A stretch of DNA of 64,000 nt, from NCBI RefSeq assembly GCF_000344685.1, contig NW_006920413.1, positions 2,101,628 through 2,165,627 on the forward strand, given 5' to 3'. A program made the translations under genes and the position numbers. The notes beneath the pieces are model-generated. The model did not search any database. It worked only from the letters and a program-made list of their open reading frames with translations, and was not told the DNA's origin. Origin of the DNA: Gloeophyllum trabeum ATCC 11539 (lineage: Eukaryota; Basidiomycota; Agaricomycetes; Gloeophyllales; Gloeophyllaceae). Shown here piece after piece: positions 1-10,448 of the stretch (position 1 is its first letter; the number at the start of each line of letters is the position of its first letter).

Positions 1-509
1 CCTGGATCTCGTCGTACCCCTTGCGTGCGATCGCGTTCACCTCATCGCCGTGCTTCTCCGCGAGCGCGTCGAAGGCGTCGAACGTGCTGTCGACGTAGGA
101 CGAGAGCCCCGGGATGAGGCCGACGTAGGTCTTGGCGGTTTGGCGGAGGTAGGCGAGGGCTTCGTTGGGGTTCTTGGCCTTTTCTTGTACTGTTGCGTGA
201 GCTTGTTGCAAGTATGCCTTTGCAGACTTGGAAGTGTCCACGATTGTCTTCAGGCCGGAGAAATGGTACCATGCATAACCTGTGTTACTCGTGTTACACC
301 CATGGAACCTAGGCGTTGATGAGGAACGCACCTGATGCTGCGACAAGGGCACCCCCTGCGACGCCTGCTGCTACATACGCTCCCACTCCATTCTGGCTCG
401 CCGACGTCGTAGACTGGAACCTCCTGGGTGTTTGGCGGTACAACTGGGCATTCTTGCGCAGGCCGCGCGCGTTCTGGCGGACCAAGATCCTCTGCGACGT
501 AGAGAGCAT
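1..509 (-). CDS. Mitochondrial single-pass membrane protein, partial (3' end outside window)
   Basis: Exons in transcription order are 509-332 and 279-1 (open at the left edge), with a 52-nt intron 280-331 (donor GTGCGT). The N-terminus is rich in Arg, Ser and Gln with no acidic residues for about 35 residues and contains RRFQST, which looks like a mitochondrial presequence with a processing site. It is followed by a glycine/alanine-rich hydrophobic segment (residues about 42-62) that fits one membrane span. The part after the intron is helical (YHFSGLKTIVD, then YLQQA and EKHGDEVNAIARKGYDE). I recognise no catalytic motif. It resembles conserved basidiomycete mitochondrial proteins of unknown function. 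The start at 509 is the first ATG that includes the presequence. Confidence 0.7.
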
Positions 510-758
510 GCTGGTTGAGGTTGGGTGGTATACACGCTCGGGACAGGTGGATGCGCTCAAGCAGACGCGTCCCGGCGGCACATTTGAAGGGAAGCAGGAC
601 GCGACGTCATTACACGGTGACGCACGCGAGCCCCCGATCGATCACTCTTACCGTTTTGGTTCGCTCGACGCTCATTTGCTCCCGTGGCTACGTCAGCAAT
701 CTGACGAGCGCTAGCGTTTCGTAATACAATAAACGTGGTGGTACAGACTTGAGAGAAA

Positions 759-1963
759 CTACGCGAGGCTGACTTCGGGCTGGTTGACCGACTGCGACAT
801 CTCCGCCTCCTTCCCAGGCTCCTGCGCCTGCGCGTCCTTGGCCCAAGGCAGAAGCCCCTCCGGCCCCAGCCTCTCCTTCACCAGCCGTTCGCTGAGCTCC
901 CACAGATTCTTGCCCAGCTCTCTGTCGCAAGCCATATTGGACTCGCCGCCCAACTGTCCGGGGTCAGTAAAGTACTTCCCCTGCCAGCCGTTCTTCTCCA
1001 CTTCGTCACTGGTCGCAGCCCACAGCGTGCTCAGACTCCCTTGCTCAGGGTTCCGCATGAAGGGGACCACGACGTGCTTGAGCATCGTACCAAATACTTG
1101 CCCGTACGCCTCCTTGAACTGGTCTTGCTGGCCGGTGTGAACGGCGCCGGGATGAGTCGTAACAGCGAGGATCTTGTCGTTGTTCGGAACGATGACCCGT
1201 TCCACGAGGCCGTACTTCGTGAACAGAATCAAGGCTAGCTTCGTACGCGCATATAGTGCTACCGCAGTCATGGGCATGTCGTTCGAAGCCGACTCGCCCA
1301 GTTCTTCCTCGGATGCAAACTTGATCGAGGACGGGGCGGCGCGGTGCAACTCGGAAGAAACAGAGACAATACGCGGAGTGGGCGCGCCGGGGATGGTCGA
1401 AGTGTGCCGAATGAGGGGAAGAAGACGATTGATCAAGAGGAAGTGGCCAAGGTGATTGACCGAAAAGTGTCGGTCGATACCGTCGGCAGAGACGTCGAAC
1501 TTGTTCACACCGACACCAGCGTCTGCAATCAACTAACAGGAGTTCCGTCAAATACAGCGTTCGTCGAACAACTAGCGGTCGACCCACCAGATCCAGTCGC
1601 TCTTCCTGCTTCGCGATCTTGTCCGCGACTTCCTTGACGCTCTTCAGATTCCCAAGGTCAATCTGCATAAACTCCACGTCCGCGTCGGGATTCTCCGTCG
1701 CCCTGATCTTGACAATCGCCTCCTTGCCCTTATCCTCGTCCCTTGCGAGCAGCAGGACGCGAGCTTTGGACAGCGCCAGCGCGCGGGCGACTTCGAAGCC
1801 TATCCCGTCGTTGCCGCCAGTAACCAAGGCCGTCTACGACGTGTATGGTCAACGATGGACATCATGGGACGCGTTACTCGGCGACACTCACCCTCCCCGC
1901 GAGGTCGGGAACGTCCGTCTTATCGAACCCGGTCCCGAAAACAGTGTCCATCACGCTCTGCAT
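759..1963 (-). CDS. Short-chain dehydrogenase/reductase (retinol-dehydrogenase-like), copy 1
   Basis: Three exons, 1963-1892, 1833-1588 and 1532-759, give 363 residues; introns are 58 and 55 nt. The nucleotide-binding motif TGGNDGIG lies at about residues 29-36, the catalytic Ser is in VSVSSE (about 166), and YARTK supplies Tyr200 and Lys204, so this is a classical SDR using NAD(P)H. The usual NNAG motif is replaced by IADAG (about 108-112). The substrate cannot be read from sequence; related fungal proteins are annotated as retinol dehydrogenase or WWOX-like. A paralog with introns at exactly the same codons lies just upstream on the same strand, so the pair is a tandem duplication. The C-terminal tail (about 25 residues, Gln/Glu-rich) is longer than in the paralog. 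Confidence 0.9.
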
Positions 1964-2555
1964 AGCGAAGTGCCGTCTATATCGTACTAGTCCCAAGGGG
2001 GGGTTGTGGTTGTGGTAGAGTATCGTCCGAGAGGACGCGCTTATAACCCCCAGGCGCAGCCGGACCAACGTCATGACAGCGAGGAGCTAGCTTTGCTCGC
2101 TTCGATGCGCGCGCATTATATGTTGCTGGGCGTGAAAGAGCTCGTGCGGATCGGGCGGGGCGCGTCATGAGCGCGGGCATGACGATCCCGGCGTTGACAA
2201 GTACTGACAGAGATCGACAGCAGGAGACAAGCTCGAATTGCCTTTCTGGGCCACATGCTGCCATTTCGGGTCGCCGACGCCACACGCTGTGGAAGGGCTG
2301 CACTCTCAGCCACCTCTCAGCGGATGGAATGCCTGCATGAGCATACTCGGGAAATGCACTCCCTGAGCGAATGGGTTGTGACTTTAGACTTGAGTGCCAC
2401 AAGTCATACACCAATTGACTTGGCAGGCAGGCCTATATCACCATAAGCATGCCCATGAACGCAGGTGGTCATATCCCTTGCTAAAACTACTACAAGCTTT
2501 AAGATACTAATGTACATTCCATTATTGACTTATCACGCCTAAATACCTTCACCTC
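1964..2555. other. Spacer between the two SDR paralogs
   Basis: Holds the promoter of SDR copy 1 and the 3' flank of copy 2. Only short, non-protein-like open frames are present; I see no RNA gene or repeat. Confidence 0.5.
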
Positions 2556-3707
2556 CTAGAACTTCGTCACCACGCCCTCGTTCCAGGGCAGCAGAGCGTC
2601 CGGACCGACCGCCTTGGTCACCATCCGCTCACTGAGCTCCCACAAATTCTTCCCGACCTCGCCATCGTCCGCCAGCTTCGACTCCTTCCCGACCTCCCCA
2701 GGGTTGGTAAAGTACAGCCCGCTCCACTCCTTCTGCTCAATCCCAGGGCTCGTCGCCGCCCAGAGCGTGCTCAGGCTCCCCTGCTCGGGGTCCCGCATGA
2801 ACGGCACAACCAGGTTCTTCATAATCCCGCCCAGCACCTTGCCGTACGCCTCCTCCAGCTGCTTCGGCTGGTCCGTGGCGACGGGACCGGGGTGCGTGGC
2901 GAAGGCGATGATGCGGTCGCCGTTGGGCACCAGGACGCGCTGGACGAGACCGAACTTGGTGAACAGGATCGTGGCGAGCTTCGACCGCGCGTAGAGGTTG
3001 TTCGGCCCAAGGCTCGCGCCTTTCTCCGTTATCTCCTCTTCCGACGCGAACTTGACGTCGCTGGGGGCGGAGTGGTGCCGCTCGGATGCTACCAAGATGA
3101 TGCGAGGCGTAGGCGCGTCGGGGATAGCAGCGGTCTTGCGCACGAGCGGTAAGAGGCGGTTGATGAGGAGGTAGTGCCCCAGGTGGTTGACGGCGAAGTG
3201 GCGGTCGTAGCCGTCGACTGTGACGTCAAATTTGTTGACGCCGATCCCAGCGTCCGCAATGAGCTATGCAGCGGTATCTATCAGGCCAATTTGTTCATTG
3301 CAATAATAGAATAATTGCTTACCAGATCAAGTCGGGGCTCCTTCTCCCTGATCCTATCCGCCACTTCTTTCACTTGCTTCAGGTTACCCAAGTCGCACTC
3401 GATGAATTCGATATCCGCGGTCGGGTTGCTCTCCTTCCTGATCTTCTCGATCGCCTCCTCCCCCTTGTCAGCCTTTCTTGACAAGAGCAGGACGCGAGCT
3501 TTGGACAACGCCAACCCTCTGGCTACCTCGAATCCAATGCCATTGGTACCTCCAGTCACCAGAGCAGTCTGCAGAGCGGTTAGGTTCGCTATTCGTACGT
3601 TGTGACGAGTTGCGAGCACGTACCCTCCCCTGGAGGTCAGAGACATCCGTCTGGTCAAAAACGTGGTCCCCCTTGAGGGTAGCTTTAATCTTCTGCATGG
3701 TACTCAT
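2556..3707 (-). CDS. Short-chain dehydrogenase/reductase, copy 2
   Basis: Exons 3707-3624, 3568-3323 and 3263-2556 give 345 residues. Exon 2 is 82 codons, the same as in copy 1, and both introns fall after the same residues (GR before TALVTGG, and RLDL before LIADAG). Motifs are TGGTNGIG (about 33-40), VNHLGH, VASE (active-site Ser) and YARSK (Tyr201, Lys205). The NNAG motif again reads IADAG, so this change predates the duplication. The shared exon pattern, order and orientation support tandem duplication. Substrate is unknown; an NADPH-dependent carbonyl or retinal-type reductase is the reasonable family-level guess. Confidence 0.9.
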
Positions 3708-4068
3708 GATGATCGGGAGTTGTCAAGTGTCAAACAGTATTCTGGCCGGAACCAGAGTTCCGTCCGCTCTTTATGCCTTCATATCTGAAGGGGATCCACA
3801 GCAGACGTCATCGGTGACTGTTTTACTCGGTGTTGCGACATATCCACGGGCGTAGCCAAGGTAAGACGGTACAAGCAAGGGTTGGAAGTCGCGTGGTGGC
3901 GAGTGGATACAAGCTTATGATGCCCCGCATCCTTCCGATTCCTTCGAAGTTCCTCAGGTTAGGGTCTCGGCATATTCCGATTTCGAACTGATTTGTATAC
4001 GTATCGCAAACCCAGGGTCTACAATTGGGAAGGTCCTACTACTAAAGCCCTACGATGATTTTTTAATA
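3708..4068. other. Spacer between SDR copy 2 and the CSC1 gene
   Basis: Promoter of the SDR gene and 3' flank of the channel gene. Nothing else recognised. Confidence 0.4.
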
Positions 4069-7000
4069 TTATACATGACAGTCTTCACAATCAGGCGGCG
4101 GCGAGCTGACATCCACGCCGCCCTTCTCATCGACTTCCGTCCCTGCAACGCTTGCCTGGATCCCTCGCTTATTGTTGGCTTCCACCTCTGCGTCTCCTAG
4201 ACCCAGAGGATCCTTCGGCATCCATACGACCCTGGGCGCATCCACAAGTGCAGGATGGTCAAACGCGTGAAGATCGTTGTCCTTCTCGGAGACGCGTCCC
4301 GGGGATTCGCCTTCGGCCATCGTCTCCGAGGTGCTTCCCACCTCGTCCACCCGCAGGGTTGCGTTGTCGTCTTGGTTGGCCGTACCGGTACCACCGGTCT
4401 GTTGTCTCGGATGCGATGCCGGCTGAGCGAGAGTCAACGGCAATGCCTCTAACAAAGGCGCGTGCGACCTGTTCAAGGTGTAGTGAAAGAACGCCTGTAT
4501 GTCGAAGCGGAAGTTAATGCCGAAATGGGGCTACCGGAGTTCTCACTTACAGTTACAACAATCAGGATGATCATGAGCACCCCTTCGCCAATGGAACTCT
4601 GCTTGTGTTGCGCGTTCTGCGCCAGGAAGAAAAGCGCTGCCAAAGCAACCTGTTGTATGTACAACCCGACCAGGATATGCTGAAGGGCCTTGGGGAAGAA
4701 AAGACCGCCTGTTTCGCCTTCTCGAGGCTGTTCGAATACCCACAAGAGGAGATATTTGTACAGGAAGTAGAACAGGCAGAACGCAGCGCAAGCGAAGCCG
4801 TTGATGATGGGTGATATGATCATGTACGCCATAGCTTCAGTGGCAGAGATCAGCGGAGCGCAACGAGGTGGAGGTAGTATTACACACCGACGACCACGAA
4901 CAGCGTCATGCCGGGGAAGGTGGTCCCCCAAGACAGCGAGCCTCTACCGTATTTGATGTTGTAGATAGAACGAGGGGTGGAACCTAGAACGAAGAGCTTC
5001 ACGTAGTATAACACCAAGGTGGAAGCTTGCAGGAATCCAGATGCGGTTCCGGAGAGTCCCTGCAAGAGGATGTACCTAGAGATGGTTGAGTATATCTTCG
5101 CGGTGAGTCTCACATATGACAGCCACGCACGTTATGAAGAAGTTCGAGGCCGATGGCAGGTTCTCAGCCAACACACTCGGTATGGACCCAGGGTTGTTTA
5201 TGAGCCCAGGCAAGGCAGCGATGATACCAGACGAAAGGGTAACGATCAAGAAGGAGTTCTGTAAAAATAAGGTTACTACGTCCCATGTCTCCGTTCACCC
5301 AATCTATAGGACGTACCACGACTTGATACCAGAAGTATCTCGTCATTAGACTTAGCTCCACGCCTGTATAGGTCGGAATGCCTTCGAAGCGCGCAAGAAG
5401 CCTCAAGACGACGGGCAGTAGCAACGACAGAACAGCTAGCAATGCAGGAGGTAAGATACCCTGGATGATTCCGACCACAACGGACGGAAGACGGCAGATC
5501 CAAGCGAGCCAGCTGGCTGTAGCGCAGAGTGAGTGGATGTTAGAGACCGCACCCACGAACGCCACTGCGGAGGGGCATGCCAATAAGTAGTGTTGCAACG
5601 TCATCGATACGCAAGAACGCACCTGGGATCGCCCAGAATAAAATGAGGCCGGCGGTAGCTGCCCAGCTAACTGCCGTCCGAACGCTTTTGCTGTACGGAT
5701 TCATCCCAAGATTGTTCCAGATTACGTCCTCTTTGCAAATATCCAGATGCCTTTCCGCCATCGCATAGGGCTGATGATGGAGCAATGCTGCCTTGGCTAG
5801 ATGCGCTGCGACCTGAGTCTCGAACAAGACGAACACCGAGTTGAGTGGCGGGTACGCCATGGCAGAAGTCTTGTCGATATGCGAATCGGAATGATCGTGC
5901 AATACCATACTTCTGCCCTTCTCTATATCAGCGGTAAGCTGCACGATCTCATCCCTGGCCCAGTCTATAGAATCAACCGTCTTCCCCACAAAGGGCACGG
6001 AGAAGGGGAGGAAATTGGGTCCTAGCCGGTGTGTGGGTCTTTTGTTCTTCGGAACGAGCTTTTCCGCCAGATCCAAGCCGGCCTCGGCGTCCGCATTAGC
6101 GCGAATGGGGTCGACTGCCGTATCCTCACTCATAGACCGCGACCGTCCTTTCGACTGCTTGCCCTCGATTTTGAGTGCTTTGATGCGCAACTTCATCGCA
6201 GTCCGGATGAGGCTGGTCTCAGCTGATTCGAGTGTGGCATACGCCTTGAGAAGACTATCGAATTTATCCGGAAGGTCCTTGAGGTCACGGTTAAGCCAGA
6301 CCTTGCGTACACCGCCCGGGAAGTGCGAGAGAAGATCAGTTAGACACTTTTCAGATAGATGGTCTTCGGGGACACCAGTAATCAGCAGAGTCTTGGCCTG
6401 AGCAGAAGACGCATATGCTTTATCCGCTAGGTGGCAGTGCCGCATTTTGACATAGTACCGCAACTCCTTGCGGATGTTGTACAAAACCCACCCTTGTCAG
6501 GATTAGCTGTCGCCTACGGTCAAAATTTAAGATACACGAACCCGTGAACAGCCAAGCTAATACGAGATGTGCCCAGTAACGCGATTGTCTGTCGGGAGCT
6601 ACATTGCCAAAGACGAATCGGTCCAGTCCGCTGTGCTTCGCAACTTGGGAATTCACCGACGTTACGGGAAGGAGTATAACCCAGGAAAAGAACCAAATAG
6701 GCAGCAGAATGCGGACCATCATACGCAGGTAGTGAACAAAGAAGTAGGCATCCAGGCCATTGACGCGTAAGATGTCCCGATAGTCGGCCTTGTAGAGAGC
6801 AAGTGGCCAGGAGTAGAAAGTGCGAGATAACGCAGCAGCACGTTTACTAGAGCTTCAAGAGTTAGGCGTTAGCCACTATTATACCGGGATTCAGGAAGGC
6901 GGAGCAGCCGCAATCCCGGAGCCCGAGAGAGAGAACTTACCTGGGCAGCGCATCCTGGCTTCTGGACTCATATATTTGTTTGAACCGAGGCCTGAGCAGG

Positions 7001-7167
7001 GAGAACGCAAGGATTTCGGCGCTGAAAACCGCCGCATTGAACACCAGGGCTGTGACGAAAGCCGATGTCGAGTCAGTCTTGGCGCTATTTGAATCATTGT
7101 TTGACCTGTAATGGGTGGTGTGAGCGTGATGAAGCTCCGTTGCAGCGAATACAAATGGCGCTCACAT
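4069..7167 (-). CDS. CSC1/OSCA-type osmosensitive calcium-permeable channel (DUF221/RSN1 family)
   Basis: Nine exons: 7167-7166, 7105-6941, 6846-6542, 6492-5623, 5564-5317, 5258-5131, 5075-4888, 4834-4551 and 4494-4069, encoding 871 residues. The initiator ATG is split: A and T are at 7167-7166 and G is at 7105, after a 60-nt intron. Family hallmarks are the N-terminal span followed by LLRPRFKQIYE, a long cytosolic loop containing TLLITGVPED, then IVGIIQGILPP-like, SGIIAALPGLINN and MIISPIINGFACAAF in the channel core, and the tail FDHPALVDAPRVVWMPKDPLGL. These are typical of fungal RSN1/CSC1 proteins, which are plasma-membrane mechanosensitive cation channels. It is transcribed divergently from ACR3, about 400 nt away. 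Confidence 0.95.
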
Positions 7168-7570
7168 TGCGATAGTTCAATAGAGCATGAGGTCTCCCAG
7201 TAAGATATGTTATGGGTTAAGACAGTGAGAGCAAACGGTACGAAGAATGACCGTCAACCACTGCAGACGAAGCATATAAAGCATCATAGCAATTTGAACC
7301 GAAATCCCTCTCTCGACCGCGGGTAAGTTGGTAGAGGCAAGCCGCTGGTTAGACTGAAACTCAGTCATCCAGAGCAATGACGAACGCCGCGATCATGGTT
7401 GTAACCCCAGATTGGGGTTCGCTTCAATCCTTTTTGAATTTGATGTGATTTCGAATTTGACGATCTCCAAATTGATATGTTGGCTTGGATAAGCCAGTCT
7501 CTTCGTACTTTTAAACATACTGTCATGTCGATATCGTATAACTCTGACTTCTTCGCCCACAACTCAAGCG
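7168..7570. promoter_or_regulatory. Divergent promoter region of CSC1 and ACR3
   Basis: About 400 nt between the two start sites. It contains a perfect palindrome AACCCCA-GAT-TGGGGTT at 7403-7419, roughly 150 nt upstream of the ACR3 start. No gene is visible here. Confidence 0.45.
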
Positions 7571-8976
7571 ATGGACTTGCCTGCAGCACCACCGTCTAAT
7601 GGATCTCGGGACTCCTCAGCACCGTCAAGAAGCCATCCGAAAGGTCAGTCAACGCGGCATCATAACCTTTACCCCCACACTGATGGACCGGTCGGTAGCC
7701 CTCCTCGCGCAACTCAGCTTGCTGGATCGGCTGCTCACCCCAGCCATATTAATCTCCATGGTTATTGGCGTTCTTATAGGGGAGTTCGTGTCAGGCGTCC
7801 AGGACGCATTCGACACGGCAACCTTCAATGGTGTCTCTGCTCGTATGTCACGGCTCATCCCTGACTTGCAGTGTCGCTGATGACGTACTTACTCTCTTCA
7901 GCCATTGCCATCGGGCTAATCATAATGATGTGGCCCATCCTCACGAAGGTCCAATACGAGGCACTTCCGACGGTCTTCTCCTCGTCTAGAATTTGGATCC
8001 AGATCGCGATGTCGTTCGTTCTCAACTGGATCATCGGTCCACTCGTCATGCTAGGTGTTGCTTGGGCGACCTTGCCAGACCTGCCCACCTACAGGGCTGG
8101 AGTAATCATGGTCGGATTAGCAAGGTGCATTGCCATGGTCATGATATGGAATCAACTTGCCAGAGGCGACGCGGATTATTGCGCAATCCTGGTGATCATC
8201 AACTCTGTCCTGCAGATCATCTTGTACTCGCCCTACGCAGTGCTATTCATCAATATCCTCGGAGGACAGAGTCAAGCTGGAACAATCCATGTCGCATACG
8301 GCGACGTGGCTATATCGGTACTAATAGTGAGTCGCTCGTGTCCTTCATCGGCTGCGATCCTGAGCTTCATGCGCGTCCCAGTACCTCGGCATTCCACTAG
8401 TAGCTGGCGTTGTTACTCGGTACACCGTGATCTACCTGGTTGACAGGAAATTCTTCAACGATCGCTTCTTGCCCGCCTTCTCGCCCCTGGCACTGTTAGG
8501 CCTCCTCTACACGATAATAGTCATGTTTGCTTACCAAGGCCACCACATCGTACACAACCTTGGCCCTGTCTTTCGAGTGTTTGTGCCGATGATCCTGTAC
8601 TTTGTGATCATGTGGTCAAGCGCCTTCGCACTGGTGTACTATCTGACGAAGCATGAAAAGCGGGAAGAACGGCTCTGGGGCTATGAGATGGCGGTGGTAC
8701 AAAGCTTCACAGCTGGAAGTAATAACTTCGTAAGTAGACAACTTCCGTCACAGTCGCCTGGAACGCTGATGTATCGAAATACCTTAGGAACTAGCCATAG
8801 CGGTAGCTATCGCAGTATACGGCGTCGGATCTGACCAAGCTCTGGCCGCGACAATAGGACCACTGGTTGAAGTCCCTGTACTGCTTGCCCTCACATGGCT
8901 AGCCTTGCTATTAGGGCGATGGTTGAACTGGGACAGTGCAGACAAGGAGGCGGAATTGGAAAGTCAGAAGAACTAA
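7571..8976 (+). CDS. ACR3: Arsenite efflux transporter ACR3
   Basis: Five exons, 7571-7643, 7699-7842, 7902-8326, 8382-8729 and 8788-8976, give 392 residues, normal for ACR3. After a short hydrophilic N-terminus the protein enters [19 protein letters not shown], and about ten hydrophobic segments follow. The conserved cysteine of the fourth span is in [19 protein letters not shown] (Cys148) and the conserved acidic residue is at the start of [12 protein letters not shown] (Glu331), both associated with As(III) transport in characterised Acr3 proteins. It should export arsenite (possibly antimonite) across the plasma membrane or into the vacuole. The start is chosen because its 55-nt first intron restores the conserved frame. 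A bZIP gene lies tail-to-tail 171 nt downstream. Confidence 0.95.
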
Positions 8977-9147
8977 TGGATTCTATGCATGCTTAACAAA
9001 GCAACGAGCCTTATGATACAGATATGTGACTCCCTTAGTATACAAAACAGCCGTTCTAAATCGGTCAGCGAGGATCGACATATAATATTAGCACTCACCA
9101 AAACAACATGAGAAACATCGAAAGCAGTGACGCATGCAAGGTGAAAA

Positions 9148-9980
9148 TTATCCAAGTCGCGGAATCCCCGAACTACCCTCCCCATATCTGTCTGACCCTC
9201 CGGACGTAGAGCGGAGTTCGGAGGTCTTCTGCTTACAGCCGCCTCGAGGCGCTGCGGCTTCGTCTTCACTTTCAACCAGTCCCGTACAATCCATCAAGCC
9301 TCCACAGCATTCTGACATCGGACTCTCGCTCCTACTGCTGGCCGTGACGCTATTGCCGCAGTCTTCGACGCCACGTCCACTGTGTTCCGGGAGGCCGTTC
9401 GCGGACATGGCTGCTGGTGGAATGTCTAGGTGAGGTAGCGATGATAAGACCTCCCTCGCTAGGGTCTGGGGAGAGACGGCCGGCGGGGTCAGCGGAAGCT
9501 GGAAGGCCGCGGAGGGCAATGCGACGGCGCTCGCCGACGGGACCGCGTTCGGCGGAGGGGAAGTGGAAGTGCTTGCCATTTGACTATGGAGTGCATCGGG
9601 CTGTCCCATGAGAAGCCGCTGGAAATGACCCAGAGATGCTTGAGTGGCCGCCACATGCTCCATGAGTTGTCTCGTAGCCTGCACCTGGTAGCCACGAATA
9701 GCGCGCTTCAGCATCTCGAGGCCGACGGACATCCCGCCTTACGAATTGTTACACAAATACATACCATCTCTGGAGTAAGCTGCAAGCCGATAGTCGATAT
9801 GCCTGTCTGTATCTTCAACGCCTCTATCTCTTTCTTCAACTCTGCATTCTCCTGCTCAGCTTTACGGCATCGCTCCTCCAAGTCCGCAAGGTACTGCGCC
9901 TTCCGCGCCCGGTAATCTCGTTGCTGGGTAAGGGCCCGTGTGGGAGGAATAGTAAGGTCCTTCTTGCGACCCCTAGTCAT
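9148..9980 (-). CDS. bZIP transcription factor (Yap-like) with Cys-rich C-terminus
   Basis: Exons 9980-9765 and 9714-9148 (50-nt intron) give 260 residues. The N-terminus is basic (MTRGRKKD) and leads into a bZIP basic region TQQRDYRARKAQYLADLEER (about 18-37), followed by heptads ending near residue 56. The middle is Pro/Ser/Ala-rich. The last about 80 residues contain a cluster of cysteines (EDCGN, SECCGGLMDC, GGCKQ), which suits a thiol-based sensor. In the basic region the position that is nearly always Asn in bZIP proteins appears to be Ala (RALTQQR). It ends facing the ACR3 gene. In yeast the arsenic regulator Arr1/Yap8 is likewise a bZIP protein encoded next to ACR3; a regulatory link here is inferred. 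Confidence 0.85.
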
Positions 9981-10448
9981 TGCGAACAATGGATAGTACC
10001 ACGCAGCGTTGCCGCACAATATTCAAGGCGACCGTTTCAACTGGGTCCGAGGATGGCGGAGAGCGCGAGGCTATAGATATATGCTAATTGCTGGAGCCCT
10101 TCAGTCGGTGCATGTTCCCGTGCGCAGAGCGGACGCAGTAGCGGACGACGTCGACACAGCGGCAAAACAGCGCGCAAGCTCCGTGTAAGTGCCACTGCAC
10201 TGGTGTGGCGCAATCTTCGTCGGCGCGGCCTATTCGATCAATGTATAAATGAAACATATGATCTGCTGCTCATAATAACGAGTTACCTTGTCACTGGCTA
10301 GTCTATTCTATTCGCTCGGATGATAGGGCAAAATTCTCTCAAAGTCAGAGAAATTAATCAAGGCCCCTCGGAACCTATCTCATTCAGAGAACAACGACAG
10401 AGGTATCTGCGCTTAAAGACCCTTGTACGGCAGGGATGTCATCTCTAT
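9981..10448. other. Spacer between bZIP gene and nucleoside hydrolase gene
   Basis: bZIP promoter plus the 3' flank of the nucleoside hydrolase. No convincing coding potential. Confidence 0.4.
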
